This document shows positions 1 through 9,593 of a stretch of 64,000 nt of DNA, piece after piece. Each line of letters begins with the position of its first letter. Within the stretch, counting starts at the first letter, position 1. The notes under the pieces were generated by a model, which was not told where the DNA came from, did not search any database, and was given only the letters and a program-made list of their open reading frames with translations. The stretch spans positions 1,559,001 to 1,623,000 of the forward strand of contig JAOTON010001526.1 of NCBI GenBank assembly GCA_034440635.1, written 5' to 3'. The translations under genes were made by a program, and so were the position numbers. Source of the DNA: Lepas anatifera. Its lineage: Eukaryota; Arthropoda; Thecostraca; Lepadidae.

Positions 1-539
1 GGTTGGTCTTGAACATGGTCAGAATAGTCCAGGATACCACATGTTCAGGCAGGCTGTTCCAGGCATCCAGAGACCATACATTGATATGGTGCCTACATAT
101 TATCCTGACCGCCCGTTGCTTCTCTTGCTTGAGATGGTGGCCTCTAGTGTTGAGAGCTCCATTTGCCATCCTGATGACACCTTCAGTCTTCATAAGCCCA
201 GAAATCATTTTATAAATGGCAACCATATGTCCTCTTTTTCTCCTGAAAGATAGACTAGGAAGACTCAGTTCTTGCATCCTTGTTTGGTACGGGATATTCC
301 TTCCTTTCACCACCAGCTTGGTGGCCATCCTCTGGATCCCTTCGATCTTCTTTTGGTTGGCGATGAACATAGGTCCCCAGATGATGTTGCCATATTCAAG
401 TATGGGCCTCACCGATGCTTGATAGAGTTTCTTGAAAATATTCCTGTCTAAGTAAGAGAAACTTCTTTTGATGATGGCCAGAACTCTCCTTGCCTTTTTA
501 TTACCTCTGCAGTATGTTCATGAAACTTTATTAAAATTT
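1..539 (-). mobile_element. LINE reverse-transcriptase C-terminal fragment
   Basis: Read on the minus strand, this stretch encodes the thumb and C-terminal part of a CR1/Jockey-type non-LTR reverse transcriptase. Recognisable pieces are LYQASVRPILEYGNIIWGP, a run with RRKRGHMVAIYK, NTRGH and, near the end, WNSLPEHVVS. These are the standard landmarks after the RT palm in this superfamily. It runs off the window edge and has no palm or endonuclease, so it is a dead fragment. It is a different copy from the LINE directly upstream (551-2290), being diverged in sequence. Confidence 0.75.
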
Positions 540-550
540 TTGTCCACTAT

Positions 551-2290
551 GACTCCTTACCTTACCTTACCTTACAAATAGTCGGGATTTTGAGACCACT
601 GTGGCCTGCGGGTCCCGTTCTCAACGAGCTCCAGATGAATGTGTGCTTATCTCAGTCGTTCTGGGGGATCAGGTACCTGAGATGGTTCCAGTGAAGGCCT
701 GAGTTGGCCTTGAACTGAGACAATGTCTGTGAAGAAACTACAGACTCGGGCAGAGAGTTCCAGTCGGAGACGGCTCGAACCCCAAACACACATCGGCGGA
801 CCCTGGTCTGAGCTGTGGGTTTCGTCAGTTTCAGCGGGTGGCCTCTAGTCCGTGTGTTTGTGTTCAGTGCTACGAAGTCTGAGTAGTCCAGATCGACCCT
901 CCCATGCAGCAACTGGAACATTTTCACCATATCTTCTCTTCGTCTACGGTAATACAATGACGGGAGATCTAGACTTCGGAGCCTATCCATATATGGCAAA
1001 TGGCGTAGTGAGGGGATCATACGAGTTGCACGTCTCTCTACCTTCTCCACCAGTTGCTGGTCGGCCCGATTAAACGGCTCACACACAGCGTTGCCGTACT
1101 CGACTAGAGGACGCACAAGTGCTTTGTACAAGCAGGGTAGAGTGAATTTGTCAATATTGGCAAATAACCTTCGAATCACAGCAAGTACCCTGTTGGCCCT
1201 GGATACCGCAGAGGCCGCCTGGTGCCTGAACTTCAAGCCGGAATCGATCATGATGCCCAGGTCTTTTTCCTCACTGACTTCACGGACAGGCCCACCGGAC
1301 ATTGTGTACTGTTGATGAACGTTGCCTGACCCAAGGTGCAGAACTGAGCATTTTCCTGTGTTAAATGGGAGCTGCCAGTTTTCTGACCAGTGTATGATGC
1401 GGTTAATATCATTTTGCAGTTTGTTCCTGGATGCATGATGTTTAGCTGAGTTGTATACTTTGGTATCGTCGGCAAAAATTTTGATACTGGATTCTACAAT
1501 GTCAGGCAAGTCATTTATATACACCAGAAGGAAGGGGGAACAGAACCCTGGGGGATACCACTAGTCACCTTCTCCAAAGTGGAAGCTTCGGTGCCTACCA
1601 CCACTTACTGCTGTCGATTGGTCAGGAAAGCTCGGATCCAGTTTAGGAGTCTACCCCGCACCCCATAGCCATACAGCTTTAGGAGTAGTCGCTCATGGGG
1701 TACCGAATCAGAAGCTTTGCTAAAATCGAGGTACAGCGAATCAACCGGGCGATGGTCCTCCATTAAAGAACTCCAGTGCTCCAAAACTTCAAGCATCTGA
1801 GTCTCGCAAGAACTTCTTGGCCTGAAACCGTGTTGGTCCTTGGATAGTAGGTCAGTTGCAGTTAGGCGCAGAAAGAGCTGGTCCCTAATAGCAGACTCCA
1901 TTACTTTGCATGGCACAGACGTTAGACTCACTGGTCGATAGTTGCTGGGCAGCTGCCTATCTCCCTTCTTAAAAATGGGCACGACCGAACCCTTTCGCCA
2001 GTCATTGGGCAGAGAGGCTGAGACTAGGGATTTCTGTAATAGCCAAGCAAGAGGGATGCACAGGGAGCTGTGGGTCTCTGAGAGGATGTGAGGATGAAGC
2101 TTGTCTGGCCCTGGGGAACTATTTCTCTTTAGGGTTTTCAGCTTCTCAGCAACCAACTGTGGAGTGAAGGTCATGTGCTCCAAATCAAGTCCCAGCGAGT
2201 GTGGTTCAAACTCGTGGATGAAGCAAATGTCCTTATGTGTAAATATGCTCGAAAAGAAAGAATTTACTCTTAATATTATAATAAATATAA
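551..2290 (-). mobile_element. Degenerate CR1/Jockey-like LINE (RT domain)
   Basis: Minus-strand non-LTR retrotransposon remnant. From 2290 down to 1605 it encodes RT fingers and palm (SSPGPDKLHP, WRKGSVVPIFKKGD, NYRPVSLTSVPCK, HGFRPRSSCETQ, LYLDFSKASDSVPHERLL). From 1524 down to 652 it encodes palm to C-terminus, including IKIFADDTKVY (the F-A-D-D catalytic motif), WSENWQLPFN, LVRPLVEYGN and a terminal WNSLPESVV. Between 1604 and 1525 the expected PQGSVLGPLLF block is shortened (PQGSVPPSFW) and the frame breaks. The usual F of KAFDSVPH is S. The 3' end carries a (CTTAC)n tail at 556-575 (TAAGG on the coding strand), typical of CR1-like 3' ends. The element is inactive and lacks its endonuclease. 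Confidence 0.85.
556..575. repeat. (CTTAC)4 pentanucleotide, 3' tail of LINE
   Basis: Four perfect copies of CTTAC lie at the 3' boundary of the minus-strand LINE at 551-2290. On the LINE strand this reads (GTAAG)n, a short microsatellite of the kind that ends many CR1/L2-type elements. Confidence 0.7.
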
Positions 2291-2603
2291 ACATAAAGAC
2301 TCCTAAATATTTTTCGCTTGTTGAGGTCCTGACTTCCTCCTGGCCCATATAGAAGGGTCTTCTTGGGTTCTTTTGTCCAAGGTGAAGAACCACATATTTC
2401 CTCAGGTTCAGTGGAAGCTGCCATAGATGAGTCCAGTGTATAACCTTATTCAGGTCATTTTGAAGTGACTCATGCTGATCTACACTTTCAGTTGGGCAGA
2501 ATAAGAGGCAACATTGCATTTTTCTCCCTAGTACATTGCAGATTGGTGCAAATTTTAGGTGGCTGGTGGTGCAAATTTGTAGGGGGATCTGGCCTGTTGC
2601 CAT
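2291..2603 (-). mobile_element. Second LINE fragment fused to the 5' side of the first
   Basis: On the minus strand this piece encodes LQNDLNKVIHWTHLWQLPL, then LHLG and KYLGVF: the segment after the FADD motif of an RT. It sits upstream of the fingers region of the LINE at 551-2290, so the order is scrambled and it must come from another copy. A chance open frame joins the two across an AT-rich junction near 2260-2340; this is a chimera of two dead copies, not a gene. Confidence 0.65.
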
Positions 2604-3855
2604 ACTTTGCAGACTGGGTTTTTAGAGAAGAGAGGACCATATGGTCTCCTAGGTACATGGTAGGTATAGGACATACCACATAGCCATCCAGGGAGGACAG
2701 AATTGATAGGCACATGATATTTAGCTCTTTTCTCTGTGGATTGCAAGTTAAGGGAAACAAGTCAAAGACACCAATGGGGAACTGAAACAGTGAATCAAAA
2801 CTCCCACTTAGCTATTCCAGTTAACATATTTTTGCATCTCCTACAAAATCATATAATCTTTTCTGGCAGGAGGTGCTGGAACAAACCCAATGTAAGCATG
2901 TAATACAAATGTTGCAGTGCATCACAATCTGCACACGGGAAGTTGAATCTGCATGGGTAGGGTAGGTAATAGCCCAACCTACCAATACCAATACTGACTC
3001 TAAGGTGTTGACCAAAAGGCTGTTCTCAACTGAAACGTTTAAAACTAAGTACTTCGTTTTTGATAACAGGAAATTTAGCTACATCAACATCAACATACCC
3101 GTTGAAACCTCCTTTGCTTCCGATGATGGTCACGTTGATTTCCAGGTGGCGCGGATGAACTGAAGACTATGCTTCGGATGAATACCTAATTCTCCAGGTA
3201 AAATTTCCCCGACGCACCCGTGTACTGATTCAACGAAAACCTAGATGTCTGGCAGAAACAGAATTCAAATTTATAGACCACTCCCTTCTACACCACATTA
3301 GTGATTCACCACCACAGCCTCGTATCCCTTCTTCGCGACCGCACACGAACGCCAAACCCACGATGACGACCAACAACAGTGCACGGCGGCGAGCGGCGAC
3401 CCACCCACTTTCACAGTGCTGCCGGATGAGTGGCTGTGACTCGCGCTAAGATTTAATTCTAAACCCCTTAGATACCTCCAGTTTATCTAAAGGTAGGCGG
3501 AAACTTCCCGCTGCTAACTGCAGTTTTCAAGAGAGACCTCTATACATTTTGAACATTTTCTAAGGAGTTATCAGTATTATTACACACAACGGTGTGAGTT
3601 GGGTGGTTTCTCATTCTTCTCGTCTCGGCATTCGCGGCGGTGTGTGGCGAAAACAGCTACGACGAGAAGAATAAAGAGGGGAGAGGCAGGTGAGGGTTAA
3701 ATTTTGTATTTTCATGGAAAACAGTGTCTTATAAGGCAAGTCCCTTAATCATTCGATTGACACGTGCATTTATACTCAACCAATTGCTTACCTCACTCTG
3801 AAGGCCATAGTTAGCTATGCTATCCCCGTAAACGCATCTCAATTTGCTGTATTCT
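2604..3855. other. Intergenic region and likely 5' region of FSIP1-like gene
   Basis: I see no convincing coding sequence here. The last 350 bases are the likely promoter and 5' UTR of the FSIP1-like gene. A 12-bp inverted repeat, ATTCTTCTCGTC with GACGAGAAGAAT, spans about 3611-3672. A plausible 5'-UTR splice donor (GGCAG then GTGAGG) lies near 3690, with possible acceptors before the start codon. The TSS cannot be placed from sequence alone. Confidence 0.4.
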
Positions 3856-5940
3856 ATGATGTCCTCAACTAACAGCAACAAGGAGCAAGAAGAAGCCCAG
3901 GATCAGGATGATATTCCCATCCAGGCCGAGCAGCTTCAGTCAGGTTGTGATGTTACACCATATAGAGAAACTGCTAATACTCACCATATCAGTGTGGAAT
4001 CATCAAAGGGTACTTGTGATTCTGGTGTAAAAAGTGATATAGCACAACCATCTCATTTGATCACCAACAGAAGTGGATCCTGGGAAGATGATGTTTCCCA
4101 CAATAAAGGCATTGAAATCAATCACAATGGAACAGCATTTACTACAAGTGCCACTGACACAAATCTGGGGATGACAGCACCATCCATTGTGACTGCCAGC
4201 TCTGAGCTCTCGCCTTTTGGCTTGATGTCAGAGACTTTAACTGGAACCAGTGGCTCACCATCTGACCCAGACCTTGGCACTGACTTCACATCTGGTGATG
4301 TCATTGTGTCAGAGGCACAGCTGCCAGAGAGCGGGAAGCGACAGCAGAGACAAGCCACTGAAAAACAGCTTCACGAGGCCATCGAGAAAGTGCAGCAGTT
4401 GGATAGACATCTGGAGAAAAAGATCAAAGCACACCTAGAGGCGCAGTCTGCAACTGCTGACCTGCAGACGCTCATTCGCAGAGAACTCTGTCAGTTGAAT
4501 CTGGGTGGTGGCAGGCGAGAGACACGAGAAGAAACTGAGAACACCATGCGCTTCCTCAGTGCTCTCATAGACAGCGAGAGGTCTGACATGTCAGAGACTA
4601 GCAGCCAGGTGACGCCCATCTTCCAGACCCAGGTGCGGTTTGGCGGCAAACTGCAGCTAGACGGCTCCACCTGCCTAGAAGGAGACCCCGCCCAGGCGGA
4701 GCTGAGCGCTTCCTTGGGTCATATGCCAGTGGGCACAGACAGTGCCGAGATACAGAGGTGTGCTGGAGGAGACAGTACGCATTTGTACCAGCAACTGCCT
4801 GACAATTACTTCATCAAGAGAAATATACAGCTTGCACAGGAGCTAGGGGGCTCGCTGGCAATGACTGAGGAGGAACGTCAGCGCCTGGACCAGCTGATGC
4901 AGGAGGAAGATGAGCCAGACAATCCATTCAGTGTGGATGGAGATGCCCAACAGCTGCTGCACTCGATCGACGATCAGCTCAGTAGCATGGGAGCAAGTAT
5001 CTCCTACCCACCCAGTCTCCCTCCAACGTCCAATGTCGAAGTTAGTGAAGAGAAGGCAATGGACAACAGTGGCATGACTGATATTGTGTCAGCGGAAAAT
5101 GAAAGCGATGGCGAACCAGACTATCTGGAGGTGACGCGCCAGGACCGGGCGACTGTGGCACGTCTTGACTCTCTGCAGCGGCGTCTGAGGGAACTCAATC
5201 AACCCCTGGAAGTCCGACCTCTGGACTGCAGCGATGTCAACAGTATGATTCAGGATGTCGTCGCTACGTTTGTGTCTCTTCCCCGTCACGATCTCAAGTC
5301 CACCGACTCCATAACATCGCATCTACACTCTAGCACATCAGTGCTGAGTTGTAGCATACCCACAGTACCAGCAGACAGTGTTAGTGAGACATCAGTTCCG
5401 ACTGGACCCTCATCGCCGCCAATGACGGTCCCGGGAGAGGATGATTCAGAGAGTGGCTCTCAAAATAGCACAGATCGCAGTGAGGAGATTTCGCATACAG
5501 CTTCGACCGACCAGCCGCCATCTGGCGGTACGTCCGGGCTGCGGCCTAACAAGCAGACGGTGCCGCTGTCCAGTGAGCCGACGGTGGCGCCGCTCAGCGA
5601 GCCGCCCTCGGAGGCCACGGTGGACCTGCGGTCTGTGCTGAGCGGCGGAAGAGACGCGGAGAACCGGCGCCAGCTGGCGGCGGAGACCAGACCGGACTCG
5701 CCTCAGGCCTGGCTGGTGGACGTGGACCAGGGACCGCTGCGGTACCAGCTGGTTGTGCCGCGACTCTGTCGCAAGGTGATCAGTGAGCTGGTGCAGGGTG
5801 CGCTGGGCAGAGTTTCTGGAGAGGAGGAGGTTCAGCAGTCCTGTGGCGGCTCTGGTGACGGTAACGACTTGTCACTGACGTCAGAGGATGTGTCTGGCGT
5901 ACGACCAGAGGAGGGGGACGGAGAGACGGAGACGGTGTAG
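3856..5940 (+). CDS. FSIP1: Fibrous sheath-interacting protein 1-like (FSIP1)
   Basis: Single open frame of about 694 aa. I chose ATG 3856 because an in-frame TAA lies at 3829-3831 and no earlier ATG follows it; ATG 3859 is the alternative. Family landmarks are in order: a charged coiled coil near residues 168-215 (begins EKQLHEAIEKVQQLDRHLEK), a block with FLSALIDSE then PIFQTQV (about 230-260), the FIKRNIQLAQEL segment (about 318-330) followed by ERQRLDQLMQEEDE, and a second helix near 433-450 (LDSLQRRLREL). The C-terminal third is low-complexity, rich in S, T, P and E. Vertebrate FSIP1 (581 aa in human) binds AKAP4 in the sperm fibrous sheath; that role is known for mammals only. The gene is intronless here although the mammalian gene has many exons, so it could be an old retrocopy or a lineage-specific intron loss. 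The frame is intact, arguing for function. Confidence 0.75.
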   Translation: MMSSTNSNKEQEEAQDQDDIPIQAEQLQSGCDVTPYRETANTHHISVESSKGTCDSGVKSDIAQPSHLITNRSGSWEDDVSHNKGIEINHNGTAFTTSATDTNLGMTAPSIVTASSELSPFGLMSETLTGTSGSPSDPDLGTDFTSGDVIVSEAQLPESGKRQQRQATEKQLHEAIEKVQQLDRHLEKKIKAHLEAQSATADLQTLIRRELCQLNLGGGRRETREETENTMRFLSALIDSERSDMSETSSQVTPIFQTQVRFGGKLQLDGSTCLEGDPAQAELSASLGHMPVGTDSAEIQRCAGGDSTHLYQQLPDNYFIKRNIQLAQELGGSLAMTEEERQRLDQLMQEEDEPDNPFSVDGDAQQLLHSIDDQLSSMGASISYPPSLPPTSNVEVSEEKAMDNSGMTDIVSAENESDGEPDYLEVTRQDRATVARLDSLQRRLRELNQPLEVRPLDCSDVNSMIQDVVATFVSLPRHDLKSTDSITSHLHSSTSVLSCSIPTVPADSVSETSVPTGPSSPPMTVPGEDDSESGSQNSTDRSEEISHTASTDQPPSGGTSGLRPNKQTVPLSSEPTVAPLSEPPSEATVDLRSVLSGGRDAENRRQLAAETRPDSPQAWLVDVDQGPLRYQLVVPRLCRKVISELVQGALGRVSGEEEVQQSCGGSGDGNDLSLTSEDVSGVRPEEGDGETETV

Positions 5941-6679
5941 CCGGCCCATCGGGAAGACGAGTGGAAACATCTGGTTTGACCCTGGGGATGGAGTATTTTG
6001 GGTAGGATGGGCGTTGCTGTGCTCGCATAGCTGGAGTACAGCACAGACGGAGATAACTGAACCTAGTCTGGAGTGTGCAGGGGTGTGTTCTGCAGCCATA
6101 CTTGCACTAGATCTGGAGTAGTTACTAGAGTACTGTGCCAGATTCTAAACGTGTAAATTCGCATTTGCTGAGGACTGAACTTGAGTATGTCAATACTCGT
6201 TCATGGCTGTGGCATATAAGCGACATGATCTCTTCCATGTTCTATATTTGCTGAAAAAACGTGTTGTCAGGATGAAGTTAGATTAGAACTCGATGTGGGA
6301 CTTTCCAGACCCTGGACTTTGGCCGGGTCCGGTGATCTGAATGAGTCCAAAAGTGTTTCAAATGCAATAATACAGATCTCAAAACGTTCAAATGACATGC
6401 AGCTTTGATTAGTCTAGTCCTCTCACTGTACATTGTGCACACACTTTCAAATACGGTAATACCGGCCTTAAGTGCATGATCTTATACTACACCGCCACGC
6501 CAATTGCAGGGTACGTTGAAGGTCAGCACGTTTAGAGCCAGTTTGTAAAACATGGGTTAAAGTTAGGAGAACTTTGGTGTTGCAGAGTCTATTGCTTGAC
6601 TTCACGTTGATGTTGACTCACGTGTGCTACAAAGGCTGATTTATCATAAGAAACTGAAAAAATATATTTGTTTTGTCCT

Positions 6680-6685
6680 AATAAA
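6680..6685 (+). terminator. Poly(A) signal AATAAA of FSIP1-like gene
   Basis: Canonical AATAAA about 740 bases after the FSIP1-like stop codon, on the same strand. It would give a 3' UTR of roughly 760 bases. No closer canonical signal was seen. Confidence 0.5.
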
Positions 6686-6971
6686 AGTTGCGTAGAATCA
6701 CGTTTTACATGCCAAAGTTTTCAATTCTACAGCCAACTTGTGTCTCGACGCAGATTCATAGCCTTTTTTTAAATCATCCAGCTAGTTTTCTTCCAAATTT
6801 TGGTCAAGTTACGTTCCAACCCATCAGTGAGTCAGAGGCAATAGGTACTCTGTTTGGTCTGTACTCTGTAGTCTGTCCTGCAAGGTCGGTATGAACCCCA
6901 AACTTATGGCAGGCATTGTTCTACTGCCACAGCATCCCAGACTGCAGCGCAGTTACTGAACTGGTTACTCT

Positions 6972-7023
6972 ACTCCGTAGACCAGCCACAACTGTAGTTA
7001 CTGTAGTGGCTGGTCTACAGAGT
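6972..7023. repeat. Short inverted repeat (hairpin)
   Basis: Arms ACTCCGTAGACCAGCCAC (6972-6989) and GTGGCTGGTCTACAGAGT (7006-7023) pair along 18 positions with one mismatch, around a 16-base loop. It is too short for a typical animal pre-miRNA stem of about 22 bp plus a lower stem. It may be a remnant of palindromic transposon ends. Confidence 0.7.
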
Positions 7024-7461
7024 CGATTAGGTCGAGGATCCGTCTGTGGAACATTGTTGTGCCGAATGACATCAGGATCTGCCAGGTTTATATGAGGGTC
7101 TGTGCCGATTAAAGACCCTGCAAATCTGATTGTCGGAACCAGGTGCCGGATAACATGCGAGAGGAAGCCCGACACCGTTTCACACCACCGCTTTCCCGCT
7201 TCGGCCAGCTGCTGCGAGGAACTACCTCAGGGTTGTACGTACGGCCGGCCAGGGTCGCCACGCTTTGGCTGCTCCGGCTCCAGAAAAATGGAGATTCGCT
7301 GGCTTCGAAGCCGGGGTTTACTACGTCATGTGCGATACAATCGGAGCACTTGTTGTGTAAACTGCAGACTCCTTGGGACCATTTTTGGTCCCCAGATCCT
7401 CTCAGCCCTGCCAATGTTCTATCTCTGGGGACCAGGAGTCACGTGGATAAAGACTTGTTTG

Positions 7462-7650
7462 CATGGGCGCCGAAAGCGGGGGGACGCGTCCCCCCTGTTG
7501 GCCAACCAGGGGGGAGACGTCCCCCAAAAAATGTTTGGGTCAATCGTCATTAATGCTGTCAAGTACCGAATATGCTCAAAATACACCTCCCCCGGTCAGC
7601 ACCAGCCCGCGTCCGTCCCCCCGTGCGAAAATTCCGTGGCGGTGCCCCTG
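7462..7650. mobile_element. hAT-like MITE, 189 bp
   Basis: Ends are CATGGGCGCCG and, inverted, CAGGGGCACCG. Flanks are CTTGTTTG (7454-7461) and CTAGTTTG (7651-7658), a 7/8 match expected of an 8-bp hAT target duplication. No coding capacity. The same family occurs in the opposite orientation at 51855-52051, sharing the CCGTGGCGG/GAAAATTCCG and GGGGACGCGTCCCCC blocks. Confidence 0.8.
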
Positions 7651-7869
7651 CTAGTTTGCCTTTTTCTGACGTTCACTGTAGACCCCGCCTAAGTTTTTAG
7701 TACTCAGCAAGAAATATATATGATTGAGAAGGAAAAGAGCGTTTCTTTAGACTGCGGAAATGTTTCCCTTCATGGTGCCCTTTCCTTCTTTGGTTTCCAG
7801 TACAATAGAGACAAATTGCACTGGACGCATTGGTGACATTGCAAGATGCGGTGGTGGCTCGCTGTACTC

Positions 7870-8543
7870 GTGACGTGTGTATCAAGAGGCAGTAGCCTGC
7901 TCCGTGCACTCGTGGCGTGTGTATCAAGAGGCAGTAGCCTGCTCCGTGCACTCGTGGCGTGTGTATCAAGAGGCAGTAGCCTGCTCCGTGCACTCGTGGC
8001 GTGTGTATCAAGAGGCAGTAGCCTGCTCCGTGCACTCGTGGCGTGTGTATCAAGAGGCAGTAGCCTGCTCCGTGCACTCGTGGCGTGTGTATCAAGAGGC
8101 AGTAGCCTGCTCCGCGCACTCGTGGCGTGTGTATCAAGAGGCAGCTGCTTGCTCCGTGCACTCGTGGCGTGTGTATCAAGAGGCAGTAGCCTGCTCCGCG
8201 CACTCGTGGCGTGTGTATCAAGAGGCAGTAGCCTGCTCCGCGCACTCGTGGCGTGTGTATCAAGAGGCAGCTGCTTGCTCCGTGCACTCGTGACGTGTGT
8301 ATCAAGAGGCAGTAGCCTGCTTCGTGCACTCGTGGCGTGTGTATCAAGAGGCAGTAGCCTGCTCCGCGCACTCGTGGCGTGTGTATCAAGAGGCAGCTGC
8401 TTGCTCCGTGCACTCGTGGCGTGTGTATCAAGAGGCAGTAGCCTGCTCCGTGCACTCGTGGCGTGTGTATCAAGAGGCAGTAGCCTGCTCCGTGCACTCG
8501 TGGCGTGTGTATCAAGAGGCAGCTGCTTGCTCCGTGCACTCGC
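7870..8543. repeat. 42-bp minisatellite, 16 copies
   Basis: Sixteen tandem 42-bp units whose cores start ATCAAGAGGC at 7881 and then every 42 bases to 8511. Three unit types differ at GTAGCCTGCTCCGTG, GTAGCCTGCTCCGCG and GCTGCTTGCTCCGTG. Because 42 is divisible by three and the unit lacks stops in several frames, long repetitive open frames appear on both strands. They have no start context, no partner exons and no family resemblance, so I treat them as artefacts. Confidence 0.95.
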
Positions 8544-9542
8544 AAACGGAAGACAGTGGTGTTTCATCGACGGCCAACTAAACAAAACTAGGAGAGTCAA
8601 ACCTCGTAGGACTAGAACCTTTGAAAATAGAGAAAGTAGAACAGGAACTACAGACCCCATGGGATGTTTGCTTCACATTCCACTAGTGCATGAATGGTTG
8701 AGATATTTGAACTGCATTTTCTGTTTGGCATCCTTAGCAAGTCTCATTGTGGTGTCCCAGGAAGATGATCGTCTACATTTATCGATTGCATAAACATTTC
8801 CAGAAAGGTGCTCGTCTGCATTTATCGATTGCACAAACATTGTGATTCGTAAATCAATAGCCGGAATATTTCGCGTGCTGTAGCTCACGGGCGGTGGGTG
8901 TTTGACCACTCCCCTCAAAGGACCCGATTCAACCGAATAATATTAGGTAAATGATGGATTTTGCTTTCAGTGGAGTCTCCGCTGGTGGGATACACCAAAC
9001 ATACTTTTCGCTCAACAAAGTCTGGTTTTGAGTGGTTTAGAAGAGTTCTATTAACTTCAAAGGCTACAAGTGGGCGTAGTGTCAGCCGTCATCCTTTAAA
9101 ACGCGAAGAGTTAAATGAAATGTCACGTCCAGTTCTACCGCTAGCACAGGGACAGCGCATTCTACCGCCCCTTTCCGCGACTGCCAACATGTTGTCCTGA
9201 TTACACCTTCGACTGGATCAGCGTAGCTGATCAGCTGAACACTGGATCAGCATGGATCAGCCAGCCCCCGGGCCAGACCGAGCGCAGTGCCAGGTGTTGT
9301 GTTTGTGGACAGAGTCTAGAAGCCTGCACTCAGACTGCATGAACAGCAGCTGGGAGGCTATCTCGAGTGTCGGGGGACCGGTACGGCACTCGACAGGTCG
9401 CGATTAGTATGACAGCTCACCCCGATTTCAATCTGAACGGCTCAGTATTGCATGTTGTCGCCCACTTAGAGAACGTGTCTTAAGGAACGATGCTTAATCT
9501 CTTCTGATTTTCGGTTTCAGGTTGTGATTGTGTGACGCAAAA
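8544..9542. other. 5' flank of CISD3-like gene
   Basis: Non-coding. A 27-bp near-direct repeat (GCTCGTCTGCATTTATCGATT-like, near 8768-8835) and a palindromic GCTGATCAGC at 9228-9237 are visible. A possible 5'-UTR acceptor, TTTCGGTTTCAG, ends at 9521, 21 bases before the CISD3 start codon. Confidence 0.35.
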
Positions 9543-9593
9543 ATGTTGGCAGCTCGTTTTGGGGCTGTGCAGTTATCCAGAGCGCTCTCAACG
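9543..9593 (+). CDS. CISD3: CISD3 exon 1 (mitochondrial presequence)
   Basis: Seventeen codons from ATG to the GTAAGT donor, phase 0. The presequence is basic and has no acidic residues. Confidence 0.85.

Larger units (their letters stand above)
5941..7461. other. FSIP1-like 3' UTR and intergenic DNA
   Basis: Probable 3' UTR to about 6700, then non-coding DNA. The only structure I see is the hairpin at 6972-7023. Short open frames on both strands at 7100-7410 have no recognisable domain. Confidence 0.4.

Noticed and set aside
7697..8793. Long repetitive open frames on both strands (about 280-315 codons)
   Set aside because: They arise because the 42-bp minisatellite unit is a multiple of three without stops. 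Four frames are open at once and none has splice context or family resemblance.
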